A stretch of DNA of 64,000 nt from Glossina fuscipes. Lineage: Eukaryota > Arthropoda > Insecta > Diptera > Glossinidae. How positions within the stretch are numbered: position 1 is the stretch's first letter; every line of letters starts with the position of its first letter. Below are positions 37,999 to 47,728 of the stretch, in pieces. The position numbers were made by a program, and so were the translations under genes. The stretch spans positions 706,822 through 770,821 of the forward strand of contig NW_023998492.1 of NCBI RefSeq assembly GCF_014805625.2, in the 5' to 3' direction. Below the pieces are notes generated by a model. It saw only the letters and a program-made list of their open reading frames with translations, was not told the origin of the DNA and did no database searches.

Positions 37999-38058
37999 CT
38001 TTATTTAAAACTTTATTTAATTTTATTATTTAATTATATTAGCAGAATGGAAGGACGA

Positions 38059-39404
38059 TTAAGTTGACATGTCAGCGTCTCCGTCGAGAAGGTCTCTATA
38101 GGAATTTTGCGTGAACGATTTATTCTTTCCAGCAGAATAATCTGTACTTAGGTGGTTTGGTACATTTGAAGCGCAACGACTGAGCGCACGTGAATATTTT
38201 GGAATTGAAGGTTGATTAATGGATGAAATAATGGATTTTGAATGGATATTGGATTCATTACAGCTTGTAATTTGTTGACTAGAGTTGGGAGCTGGAGATT
38301 CTGGGGAATTGAGTTTATTAGATTGTAGCATATATGTTGTTGTTTCAATTTTTTCAATATTTGGTGTTGCTTTGGTTTTTTCAATATTATCTTTGGCGGG
38401 TGATGTAACTGGTTTCCCAATATAATTTTTGGTTAATTGTGGAACAGGTTTTTCATTGGAAGAGTTGGAGTTAAAGGCTTATTAGGCTCGATTTGTGAGG
38501 CAACAGCAGCGTAGGTATTACTTTTGCCAATTTCTGGGTCTACAGATGGATTTCTTTCCCGGTATTTGCTTCGCGCTTCGCCCATCCTACAGTAATGTTC
38601 TGTTTTTATTTTTAGTATTTCACGCATCCGTACAAAACGTGGCCTTGTTTGTCTAACGCTGAGTGTTGATCGTTGCAATTTAAGCAGAAGCTACGCGTAC
38701 AGTTTTCAAGATGTGGAGGAAGACCACAGTTAGCACAGGATAAAGGACTGGTGCGTCCTTTTGCGGTACGGCCCAGGCGTTGGCAATTTTTACACCTAAT
38801 GGGATTTGGAATGTAGAGTTCTACTTTACATTTGTACCAAGCTACATCAACCGTTGCCAGTAGCCGATAACGGTCAAAAGACAAATTAATTCTTCCTGTA
38901 GGAGAGCGGGTTTTTCCATCGTCATTTAATTTGGTTAATTTGTAGACTTCAGTCACTCCTTGACTGCCCATTTCGCGAACAATTTCATCTTCCGGCACAT
39001 GCTTTAAGCACGGGGCATAAACTACGCCTCTAACTGAGTTAAGTTTGTCATGCAGTTTAGCGAAGATAGCACATAGATTAGATAAAGATTTCGATTTTAT
39101 GAGTTTTTCGGTTGCGCTCGGGTTCCCAGCGAGGACAAGTAAATTCCCATCGCGTAGAATCGAGATAGAGTCTATGTATCTTGTAATGCTACCTAGGGCT
39201 TCTTTTATAGCAAAAGGGCTTAATTGGGAAATTGCTACGCTACGCATCAGTTGAAGAAATAACAATATATTTTTTATCAATAGGAGTGATGTCACTGATT
39301 GGCAACACCGGAAAGTCGGAATATTTAAATTTTTTTCTTTGGGGATAAGTGTCAGCTAATAGATGAAATATATTCAAGTTTTTATCTGGCGACCTCGGGG
39401 CCAT
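38059..39404 (-). pseudogene. I-element ORF1 (gag-like nucleocapsid), copy E
   Basis: ATG at 39404 opens MAPRSPDKN. A frame change near 39245-39260 leads into the long frame with SPFAIKEALGSITRY and KVELYIPNPIRCKNCQ. Three zinc-knuckle-like clusters follow: CKNCQRLG..., CANCGLPPHLENC, CLNCNDQHSA (~38800-38650). More shifts connect to a Ser/Asn/Pro-rich C-terminal region ending RDLLDGDADMST and a stop at 38059. I-clade ORF1 proteins bind the element RNA. Copy D carries the same early frame change, so it may be old in this lineage. ORF2 would have begun just downstream. Confidence 0.8.
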
Positions 39405-39718
39405 TATGCCTTATGGTTGTCTATTCTTTAGTTATTTGTGAAATAATCACTCACCTGAAGAGGTTTGGGAAACTACTGACGATAATGTCTATTTATTGCA
39501 ATTTTTTTTTTTTGTATTTAAAGGAAACACGTGCGGTATCCGCAATGATCAGTTTTTAGCAATAAACACACAAAAATTTCAGTATATTTTAATAAATTTA
39601 AACACTTTTTAAAACGTATAAAGCAATGAAGATATAAAATAAAAGAACAAATTGCAAAATTTTTTTGCACAAAGAGAAAAGTATGACCACAGCGCTTGCA
39701 CAGAGTTGCCGTTCTCTG
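39405..39718 (-). promoter_or_regulatory. I-element 5' UTR, copy E
   Basis: About 315 bp from the element start (GACAGAGAACGGCAACTCTG on the minus strand) to ORF1. It is closely matched at 60620-60928 in copy C, which defines the shared 5' end. It should hold the internal promoter. Confidence 0.65.
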
Positions 39719-39731
39719 TCATTCCGCAAAT

Positions 39732-41802
39732 AAAATGTAATGCATATTTTTTGTTGGACTGGCTTTTGTATGTTTTCGAAAAAAATTTGTAATTTTGTAA
39801 TTGTAAACGCTGCTGAAAGTCTTCATAGACATTGAAGATAGTAGTTCCAACCCCGTCAGTGAGGCTCAAATTTTATTTATCTTTTTATTTATTTTTTAAT
39901 CATAGTAGTGCAAATAAGTAATAATAATTTCAGTTGCTCATATTTCTTTAGACGTAACAGTAAAGCAATTGAACTGAAACAAAATACGAATGTAGCTCCA
40001 TTTTTTTTTTTATTTCCTTTTTTCTTCTATATATTTATTTTATGTGGGTGTAAATACTGGTGCTGACATGTGCTGTTGTTGTTGATGGTTTTCTGGTTTC
40101 CTTTTGTTCTGTGTCCTTCTGTCGCATATTGCCCATGTACAAATACACAAAAAAAAAAATAAGCGGCAGTTACATCCAACGTAAGATTTACTTCCGGTGT
40201 TTAATTTAAAAATTTACTTAAAATGTTTTATAATAGCAACCAACTGAAATTGCCGCGCAAGAAGTTCACTTCCGAAATCCCACACATGTATAAATATTAT
40301 TGTTTGGTTGATAACACGTTTTAATCATATTCACGTTGTCCCTCTCATTTTTACAAAACTTTATGCAGTTTGTTAAAACCTAACTTCATTGTTTATGTTT
40401 TCGAATTCGATTTTTCCTCTTGCAAGCACAGCATACATAGAATGAAAAAGGCAGTCCAATGCAACCCCTACTGCCTTGTTAATGTATTTAGCTTTTAATC
40501 AGCTGCCGTGCAAGAAACTCAGTTATTGCGTACGGACGAAACAATGGGAAAAAACGGCGAAGAGGTTATTCATTTTGCTTTCTACTTATTGAACTTGACA
40601 GCTGCCAGAATAAAGACTTTCGAAACTCATAATTAAATTTAGATATTTAACATTGCTCTCAGACAAAGATAAGAAGATTTAGCAGCAACAAAGTTTTAGG
40701 AACAAACATATGTTTAATAATATCTTAGGTTCTTCTGCTTTTTCTCATAATTTAAATCTAGGTGCTGTTGGCGTTTTGCGTTCTGCTACTCCGTGTTGTT
40801 CTTAGCAATGCTTGCCTTATCAGACGACTTCGATACTCTACTCATCTACTGCACAAATGCTATGTTAATCTTTCCATTATTTTTGGGATCAGGATTATTT
40901 AAAAGTTATGCGTTATCGTGATTTGCTGGTAATCTAGGTCCATCGCCATCTTAATCCTCGTCTTAGTTACATCTAGCCATGTTGTCAATATTAATCATAT
41001 TCATATTTCCTGCCAATTTTGCTACGATGTTTTTATAATAATATCTTTACGAGATATTAAGCTTATGCAGAAATGTAATGTCTACGTAGTTGTTTTAAAC
41101 TTAGGACGCTTTTGATTCATTCTATACATCAATGATCTCCCTTCTGTGATCAAGTTCAGCAATATCTTAATATATGCTGACAATGTAGAACTCTTTTCTT
41201 CCTTTTCGTTGCAGTCGCTGATGAAATAATTTGGTTACATGGTGCTCACTACATTTTATGTATTTAAGTCTAGAAAAATGCAAGCAGTTTTCTCTCTCAA
41301 TATGGAATTCATTCACTACTGAGTATTTCATCGATTAACAAAAATTGGAAAACGTAGATTTGTTCCTCATGGATATAGGGCGCCTAATCGACCAGTGATT
41401 ACATTTTAACGTGACATTGAGCCTTCTTTCAGTAAAACTGGGTCGGCGATAAGCTTGATTGCAGAGAGCTTAATGATCCTTGCATTACGCAAAAAAGCTA
41501 CACATGAGCTAAGTCAGACTAATACTTGAACATGCCTCTACATGCCTACATTTACCTTTAGGAGTTTGAGTTATCTCCTTGGCTTATGATCAAAATAGAT
41601 TGCGTTCCTAATTAAGTTAATGGATTGTACTAACGATTCGCCGATGATACTTGGTGAGATAAGCTCTAATGTACCGAATCTTTTCCTTTTACCTTTTACA
41701 TCCTACGCAGGATGTTACGCCGATGGTCAAGAGCATGGGGAATACATGGTAGGACTTGACCCTGGATTGTTTGCGATGTACATTGTTTTAGTCGCTTGGA
41801 TA
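39732..41802. other. Unassigned AT-rich DNA left of the Polinton
   Basis: No gene or repeat that I can support. A frame beginning at 41620 runs into the Polinton terminal repeat and is by chance. Confidence 0.4.
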
Positions 41803-42188
41803 AAAAGGCCAAACATTAAATACTTTAGTAGCATATATATGGGGGAACGACGTCCGCACACTTCCCCGCTCCCACCACATGACTGCACATCCAAAGCACA
41901 CATGCCCACATACGCACCCACACACAATACCATCCGTCACACCTACTACCAACTCCACATGTAACTCCGCTTCCCCTCACAACGCTAATTGTTCCTTCCT
42001 ACGCGGACGATCACATTTCATCACATGCCTTCTTTCCCAATTACACTCCCTCGTATCACGCTAATAAACAATTACCTCCCATTCATCTTACCTCCATTAC
42101 ACACATCCCCCTCAACAAACAAAAAGCTATTCCTCCAACGACATCACTTACTTATGATTCCCATTACAAAACTACATGAACAAAGAAA

Positions 42189-42500
42189 CACGAGCGTGCA
42201 TGCACATGCCTACACTAATTCACACGAACACTTCTCTTGATTACACGCATCTTAATGACCAAACCAAAAAGGATTCCTTCAACGACGTACATTATTTAGG
42301 TTTCTGATAAAACACATATAAACAAAGAAACACGATCGTGCATGCATGTCTCTACACAAATTTCCACGAACGCTTCTCTTCATTACTGATATCTTCATGA
42401 CCAAACGAAAAAGGATTCCTTGAAGGATATACATTATTTATGATTCTGGTAAAAAAAATATTATAAAAAAGGAACACGGCCGTGCATACATCCATCTACA
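42189..42500. repeat. Tandem ~143 bp units with CACGNNCGTG palindromes (left TIR)
   Basis: CACGAGCGTG at 42189, CACGATCGTG at 42331 and CACGGCCGTG at 42475 are 142 and 144 bp apart. Each is embedded in a similar unit (AAAGGATTCCTT, ACATTATTTA, ACTTCTC or GCTTCTC). Three mirror-image copies lie in the right TIR. The middle two bases vary but the flanking palindrome does not, which suggests a protein-binding site. Confidence 0.85.
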
Positions 42501-42684
42501 CAAATTTCCACGAAGAATCACGACTATATCACCATATCGCATTTCAGAACGCTCACACTCCTCATTTCTATTTTTCATGATCACTATTTCCATTCGCTGA
42601 GAATGGAAAAAGAACTAACATTATGGTGCATTGTAAATGATAAAAAGAAAAAGGTCAAACGGTATTTATGACCACACTTCAAAG

Positions 42685-42743
42685 TATTTATAGAGAAAAA
42701 TAAAAGACAGATAGAATTTTACAGATAACGCTTGAAGGTAAGT
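42685..42743 (+). promoter_or_regulatory. TIR promoter module with leader and 5' splice site (left)
   Basis: TATTTATAG at 42685-42693 is TATA-like. About 45 bp later GCTTGAAG is followed by GTAAGT at 42738-42743, a consensus 5' splice site pointing into the element. A TTAG acceptor candidate lies at 42820-42823. The same arrangement appears in the right TIR facing the polymerase gene. Confidence 0.5.
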
Positions 42744-42871
42744 TCATCAACATTTCTATCCTATATAAGCAGAGTTTTCTCTTTAGTTATTTTCAAAAAT
42801 ACTACAACCGCCAAATCGGTTAGTGAGTTAATTACTTTAGATAAAAAATAGAAAAAATTACAATAAAAGCC

Positions 42872-43272
42872 ATGGTAAGAAACAAGAAATTATTCTAAAA
42901 ATTATATAATTTTTTCAAATGTTTTAATAGACCTTTCTGCAGTCTCTGAAAGACGCCTGGAAAACATCAGGACAAGGATATACAAAAATAGATGAGTTAT
43001 CAATTGACGCAGCCTACAAAATAGTCGGATGTAAGGCAAACGCAACACAATATGGAGGAAAGATTGCGCTTTATTTGGAATCACCAGACGGGAAGTTACT
43101 CTGTATATTTCTTCCGAAGCGTCTTAGTCAAGTATACCCATCCAAGAATCCGTATAAAAAGTTAAAGGAAAATAATATCCAACATATTATCTTTCGGGGA
43201 AGATACAAATCTATAGGTAACGCACCTATTTTTGAGTTTATTCCAAATGAAAATAAAGAATTTAATATTTAA
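42872..43272 (+). CDS. Small conserved Polinton protein, spliced after the ATG
   Basis: The ATG at 42872-42874 is followed at once by GTAAGA. An AG acceptor after TTTCTGC ends a 68 bp intron (42875-42942) and the frame then runs unbroken to a TAA at 43272. The product is 110 residues, with Met as the only residue of its coding exon 1. It contains AWKTSGQGYTKIDEL, YKIVGCKAN, YGGKIALYLES and IFLPKRLSQVYP. Similar small proteins sit next to the TIR in other insect Mavericks as I recall them; the strand-rich pattern could be an OB-like single-strand DNA binder, which is a weak inference. It is intact and lies 12 bp inside the left TIR, so the TIR promoter should drive it. Confidence 0.65.
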
Positions 43273-43286
43273 AATGAAATTTTAAT

Positions 43287-43744
43287 TTATTTTATTGAAA
43301 ATTCTTTTTTACATAGCTTAAGTATTGTCTTATCATTAAAGTTGTAGTCAGTTTTACTAAATTGTTTGAGATAAGCATTTAAACTTTTTCGTTGACTCTT
43401 ATATAAGCTATAAAGCAAGGCATAATGTCCGCGAGTGCTTGAAAAGTATCCTTGGAGTTGCTGTTTATTACACACATACGTGTCGCTGTTTCTCTTTAAA
43501 AAATTGTAAAATTCTTTCTTCAATCGTCGTTGACCATATGAATCGAAGTATTCCGCTCCTAACTTAGAATTAAAATAAAAGGCCAATGCTCTCTTGGCTG
43601 ATTAGAGTAGTCTGTATTTGCTATTATAATAGCAGGTTTAGAGCCCACTTTCCGTGGTAAATTATTAGCTGGGAAAACACCTTGAAAATACTTCTTTGTA
43701 GATTGATTTGCCTTAAGTGCTTGTTCTATTTGTATCGTATTCAT
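43287..43744 (-). pseudogene. Adenovirus-like cysteine protease (PRO), broken
   Basis: Met at 43744 opens a frame with GVFPANNLPRKVG and PREHW, which carries the catalytic His. A frameshift just after this point (~43570) moves the continuation to the frame with AFYFNS and YFDSYGQ (the Asp). The frame ends at 43287. In the family the nucleophile Cys stands directly before GHYALLY; here that position is Arg (STRGHYALLY). The gene is therefore doubly inactivated. Adenain-like proteases mature capsid proteins during assembly. It overlaps the end of the major capsid frame by ~32 bp. Confidence 0.85.
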
Positions 43745-44986
43745 TTTGAAGCGTAATTTTCACGTTTCTGTTTCTAGCAATCTCTAACATCGAATCATAC
43801 TCGCAGTAAACTAGGCAAGTTACAGCTGATGTTAATGCCCGAGCGAATTTGCCTTCAATACGTATGTTTCCTTGCCTTAAAATATTAGCACACAAATCGT
43901 TATTACAATGATCAGCGGAGAGATCAAACGCTAGTATAATAAGATCGTGGGCTTCATTTTTAGATGAGTGATTAATGCCAGATGATTTGAATAGCATGCT
44001 CTGGTTGATCCTAATTTTTCTGTAGAGTAATCGAATTCAAGTGGTTTTGCGGGTATTTAAACACCATTCACTGACAAATTAAACATTTGTAAGTAAAAAT
44101 GCTCGAACTTGAAAGGATCCACTGTTCGATCGCCTGAATAAGCGCTATTGTAAACCATACAAAAAGCTAAAAATGTCGGAAGTTGCCCTACGACAACATT
44201 ATCTAATGATAGGGTATGGTTTCCAGGATACAGAGTGAATGTTTTAACTTCTGCTTTATTAAATGGATATAAAGCTGCTTTCGTTTGTAATATTTTATGA
44301 TCAGCAACCAGTATTCCTGGATTAATAGTTATGTAATTCATAAACAATTGTACTTCAATATCTTAAGCTGCGTTTCCTTGGCAGGATTTTACATTAAATA
44401 AAATGATGATTTTTCCAAATTAGATATTATGCGCAAATCAACATTATTTAGGTTGATTAAAAATATCTCCATGCAGCTTTCCGAACAATTCAAGTTTGTT
44501 ACTCTTATCAAACAATTCGGTTAATTGTTTTTTACCATCATGAAATATTTTACCGGTGTAGTAATCTGGATACCTTCCAGAACATGATAAATGAGTTCGA
44601 CCTGCATCAGTGCCATAATTGAGTACAGTTTGTATGTATGATCTGTAGTGATAATTGTTGTCACTTTGCGAAACCAATACGTTATTTAAATATACGGATA
44701 GGCTTCGAAACATGGGATGGAGAAGATTATTTACAACGCTACACTTATCGTCAGTAACATCAGAATTATATTTATTCTTTAATTGAACAACCAACTTTAA
44801 ATAAACGCTGCAAAGATCTCGATATGTATCGCCATTACCAAGCCAGAGAAACTCTATGGAACTAGGGTTGTCTAAGTTTTGAATATGATTATGTGAATCT
44901 TCTTCTGTATTTAGAATGCTGCTTTGTATAGGATGTGGGGCAAATAAATCTGATTCACTTTTCATACATTCTATATGAGGGCTCAT
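43713..44986 (-). pseudogene. Major capsid protein (double jelly-roll), broken
   Basis: ATG at 44986 starts a 180-codon frame (MSPHIECMKSE..., YLNNVLVSQSD, SCSGRYPDYYTG) that stops at 44444. Similarity continues in a neighbouring frame (~44442-44400) and then in the original one at 44365-44057 (ITINPGILVADHK, AEVKTFTLYPGN). After a stop at 44057 and a shift near 44015 it ends in 43997-43713 (LAFDLSADHC, NILRQGNIRIEGKF, EIARNRNVKI). These blocks, in this order, match the hexon-like capsid proteins of Polintons. There are at least two frameshifts and three stops. The protein would form the icosahedral shell; this copy cannot. Confidence 0.85.
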
Positions 44987-44991
44987 AATTT

Positions 44992-45435
44992 CTAAGCAAA
45001 TATGTCTTTTACTTTGTTACGTAGATTGAATTTTTTCGTGCGTTTCGAGATAGATCTCTTTTGTGACTGACGTCGTTTCCTTTTGATTCGACGTCTTATA
45101 CTACTTTTGCCAGAGCCTTTTTAAAATTTAGACGATATCTTGTTGATTGCTTTTTCTGTTAAATTACTTAAAGCGTTTTTGCTTTGCTCTGCCAAAATAT
45201 TTCTAAGTGGCTTGCGACCGAAATCATTGAGAATAGATTTGCCCGTATCCATAGCTTGGTCTTTAATCGCGTTCAAACCTGATAGAAACAACGGTTTTAA
45301 ATTTCTAAAAAAAGACGCGAAGAATGAACCAATGCCAAGCCCATGTTGTACAACTCGTGGTGATACATATAATGATCCTGTGTGACTTAATCCACTTCCG
45401 ATTTGATTAGAGTAATATGAAGTATCAGTTTTATT
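44992..45435 (-). pseudogene. pVI-like membrane-active minor protein with basic tail
   Basis: The frame directly after the minor-capsid stop reads DTSYYSNQIGSGLS and GLGIGSFFASFFRNL, the Gly-rich amphipathic start of the adenovirus pVI-like proteins of Polintons, and continues to FGRKPLRNILAEQ. A TAA at 45121-45123 interrupts it. The same frame then encodes an Arg/Lys-rich tail ending VKDIFA and a stop at 44992, five bases before the capsid ATG. No in-frame Met precedes the start region. Relatives have the basic tail joined, so the TAA is probably a nonsense mutation. The inferred role is membrane disruption and internal capsid binding. Confidence 0.7.
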
Positions 45436-45903
45436 TTAATTGCGTTTCTTTTTTTTAAAGTGAAGAGTAATGTAAGTAGGTATAATGGAATCACGAAAAT
45501 TATATTTGAAACCGTCTGCACTAACTATGAGTATGGAGATGTCCTTTATAGTAGCAATTTCAAGGCTATAGTACTCTACGCTGGTGAACTCAAAACACTT
45601 GCTTTTTCCATTAAACGACGGAACCCGAAGACATCTTAAAATTTCATCTCCAACGCAACGAGGTTTTATTATATCAGTATAAATAAATAATGGTGAATAT
45701 TCCCGCGGTTGTTCTTGAGGTGTATCACTTTCAATGTTAGCATTATTTAAAAACAGTTCGGTTATTCTAACTTCACACTGATCATTTGTAGGAAGATTAG
45801 TAGGAAGCTTTACAATATTTGTAAATGACAAAGTATTCTTTTCGTAAACGACAACTGAATTTTTGCTTAATAAGGTTACATAAAAATCCTTCATATAGTT
45901 CAT
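45436..45903 (-). CDS. Minor capsid (penton-like) protein
   Basis: 155 codons from Met 45903 (a second Met four residues in precedes DFYVTLLS). It contains FYVTLLSKN, CEVRITELFLNN, SPLFIYTDII and an IPTYITLHFKK end, which are the conserved landmarks of the single jelly-roll vertex protein of Polintons, at normal length. It is open and has plausible composition. The stop at 45436 is in the same frame as the downstream pVI-like region, with no spacing between them. Confidence 0.8.
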   Translation of the reverse strand: MNYMKDFYVTLLSKNSVVVYEKNTLSFTNIVKLPTNLPTNDQCEVRITELFLNNANIESDTPQEQPREYSPLFIYTDIIKPRCVGDEILRCLRVPSFNGKSKCFEFTSVEYYSLEIATIKDISILIVSADGFKYNFRDSIIPTYITLHFKKKKRN

Positions 45904-46093
45904 AGTTTAAATGGCATTAGATAAATGAACTCAAAACACGATTGTGATAGTTTTTTATTAAATGTTAGCTCAAATGTACATTTTTATAAAGCAATCCACT
46001 TAAAACTATTTTCGCCCTTCTGAATTGAAGATTTCTGCCCCAATTTTCGTTTTCCGTCTGAAATGATGGCATCTGTAGAAAGGCCATTTTTAA

Positions 46094-46612
46094 TTAAATC
46101 AGCCTTAGTTTAAGTTGGCTTCTAAGTCGGGTGTTATATGGAGAAATGCGTTTTTGAGTTCTCGATCTTACATTAGGTTTTGTAGGTTGTCTGCTTACTC
46201 GGTGTGGTGTTACTTCTTTATTTCTATTTAAGAATTTTTCAGGCGTTCTAAATTCATCTTTTGAAATTCTATCATCTAAGTCACTTTCCAATTTTTCGCT
46301 ACTATTTTTGATTGTGCTGTCATTTAAGTTACTTTGCAATTTTTCGCTACTATTTTGGAATATGCCGTCATTGTTCACATTTTGGAGGAGGATTTCAGAT
46401 TTTTCAGTGTTAACTTTCCCGTCTTCTACATCACTTTTAGAAAGCGCCATTTCGGGTATATGGTCAAAGTTTTGCTTAATTGGTTTTAATTTCCTTCTAA
46501 TATAAGTATTTAATTCTTGTTTTGATCCATTTGTTATATTCTGAAAGGGAGATATTGTTGAAATATGGTAACAGCTTTCTATTAATAAATTCCGCTGAAT
46601 GTTTGTCGTCCA
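46094..46612 (-). CDS. PC-like charged Polinton protein with SSEKL repeats
   Basis: The frame is open from just after a TGA at 46613 to the stop at 46094; the first Met is at 46450. The upstream part is not random: it holds QRNLLIESCYHISTISPFQ and QELNTYIRRKLKP, so the true start was probably near 46610 and has been lost. The Met-initiated part has two copies of NSSEKL(Q/E)S(N/D)L(N/D)D and then FRTPEKFL. The C-terminal third is Arg-rich (TKPNVRSRTQKR). No known domain. It looks disordered and could bind nucleic acid or act as a scaffold. It lies between minor capsid and the small basic protein. Confidence 0.55.
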   Translation of the reverse strand, partial: WTTNIQRNLLIESCYHISTISPFQNITNGSKQELNTYIRRKLKPIKQNFDHIPEMALSKSDVEDGKVNTEKSEILLQNVNNDGIFQNSSEKLQSNLNDSTIKNSSEKLESDLDDRISKDEFRTPEKFLNRNKEVTPHRVSRQPTKPNVRSRTQKRISPYNTRLRSQLKLRLI

Positions 46613-46671
46613 TCATCGCGTCGTATGCACTTGGGTACAACAAGATTATTTTATTTAGCTTCGGCTTAAAT

Positions 46672-47025
46672 TTATTGAATATTATCTAACAATTTTCCGA
46701 TAAATCCGCTTAATAATGATGCTATGATTATAGGTAAGAAGCCACCACCTTTCTGCACAAGAACCTTTCTTTTAGACTTTATGGACGCGTTTGGTCTCGA
46801 GATGAACCTAAGTTCTTTTTTATACTTTTTTAAAACCTTCAAATCTTAATTTTTTAGTTTAGTGTTTCCAGCTATTGTGTTAAAGATAATCTCAGTCAAA
46901 GTTTTAATTAATTCATCATCAGCACAGTTGAGTATAGCTTTTCTTAATTTTCTATTATTGGTTTTGAGAACATACAGCATATGTTTGTGGTTCTTCAGTC
47001 GCTTTAAACTCCTTTTTAAGGCCAT
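46672..47025 (-). pseudogene. Small basic protein with QKGGGFLP tail, nonsense-interrupted
   Basis: Starts MALKRSLKRLKNHKH (the frame is open further upstream to Met 47058) and stops at a TAA at 46846. The same frame continues to YKKELRFISRP and VQKGGGFLPIIIASLL, and ends at 46672. A Lys/Arg-rich body followed by a GGGFLP hydrophobic tail is a recurring small Polinton protein; its function is unknown but it is suggestive of an internal virion protein. It overlaps the 3' end of the ATPase gene in another frame. Confidence 0.65.
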
Positions 47026-47653
47026 TTTCTCCGGTATCACAGAAGCAATAGCAAACATTCGGATTAAATATGTTCGTTCTGTACCTTAATAAATCATTTA
47101 CGCTTTGTGTAAGGTCCATTAATAAATAACCGTGAGGTTTGCTAGTCACATCTTTATATATTCTCATAAGTTCAGATGAATTTTCTGGATGAATTTGCCT
47201 TGCTAAATGTTGAAACTGTAGGATATCTCTAGGATTTTTAAACACAACTATATATTTTGAATTCAATGAAATATCTCTTACGTGCGACGATTTGTGAAAT
47301 ATGTTTTGTGTTACTACAATGACAGAAAAATTCCTATGGTGTGACCCCTTTGTGAAAAGTTCACAAACCGTTTTGCTGAAAGCTCCCATCATTAAGTCAT
47401 CGAGTACGACGATAGTTGGTTCGTTGAGAACATTTTCCAAATTTTCTGGTATTCCATTGTTATATTCAACATGCGCAACATTATTTATATCAGGTTTCGC
47501 ATTTTCTTCACCATAACACCAAATTATTCGATCAATTTTCACATTAATCAAGAAATCCTTATTGTGAATAAGATTTTTCAAAAATGTTGTTTTGCCTAAC
47601 CCCGATGGTCCACTAACAAGCATAGTAAATGGATGGTAAAACTGATAAAACAT
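46955..47653 (-). CDS. A32-like DNA-packaging ATPase
   Basis: 232 codons, uninterrupted. The Walker A motif is GPSGLGKTTF (residues ~14-23) and Walker B is TIVVLDDLM (~80-88). FTKGSHHRNFSVIVVTQNIF and KNPRDILQFQHLARQIHP are characteristic of the FtsK/HerA-type packaging ATPases of Polintons and NCLDV-like viruses. The start MFYQFYHPFT is the conserved family N terminus. The last ~35 residues, after NVCYCFCDTG, are unusual and overlap the small basic protein gene, so the stop may have shifted. The enzyme pumps DNA into the capsid. It is one of the few intact genes of this element. Confidence 0.88.
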   Translation of the reverse strand: MFYQFYHPFTMLVSGPSGLGKTTFLKNLIHNKDFLINVKIDRIIWCYGEENAKPDINNVAHVEYNNGIPENLENVLNEPTIVVLDDLMMGAFSKTVCELFTKGSHHRNFSVIVVTQNIFHKSSHVRDISLNSKYIVVFKNPRDILQFQHLARQIHPENSSELMRIYKDVTSKPHGYLLMDLTQSVNDLLRYRTNIFNPNVCYCFCDTGENGLKKEFKATEEPQTYAVCSQNQ

Positions 47654-47728
47654 GTTCTCTTGTTAATTATAAACTAGACAATAAATTAGGACTTCATAGA
47701 ATTCGTCATTTTATAAATATTTATTTAT

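Larger units (their letters stand above)
34129..39718 (-). mobile_element. Rearranged I-clade non-LTR retrotransposon (copies B/D/E)
   Basis: The block is flanked by the 13 bp TCATTCCGCAAAT at 34116-34128 and 39719-39731, a target-site duplication of I-element size. Its right edge is the 5' end of a minus-strand element (5' UTR, ORF1, part of ORF2, 39718 to ~36745). Its left edge is the 3' end of a minus-strand element (RNase H, ORF2 tail, ATT tail, ~35289 to 34129). Between them, ~35290-36742, a second 5' part lies in the opposite orientation. Both outer ends share one duplication, so the block either inserted as one unit or was rearranged afterwards. Two ORF1 copies thus face each other as an inverted repeat of several hundred bp. 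Confidence 0.8.
41803..42860 (+). repeat. Polinton left TIR
   Basis: Matches the reverse complement of ~52046-53654, apart from extra sequence in the right copy. It runs from AAAAGGCCAAACATTAAATA to within 12 bp of the ATG of the first gene. Outer third: unique sequence. Middle: tandem units with CACGNNCGTG. Inner part: promoter-like module. Confidence 0.92.

Noticed and set aside
38148..38420. Separate minus-strand 90-codon frame in the I element
   Set aside because: It is an alternative frame of the Ser/Asn/Pro-rich end of ORF1, not a second gene.
41879..42240. His/Thr-rich open frames in the left TIR and their twins in the right TIR
   Set aside because: They arise from C/A-rich TIR sequence; both ends give the same frames but with no start context and no known protein.
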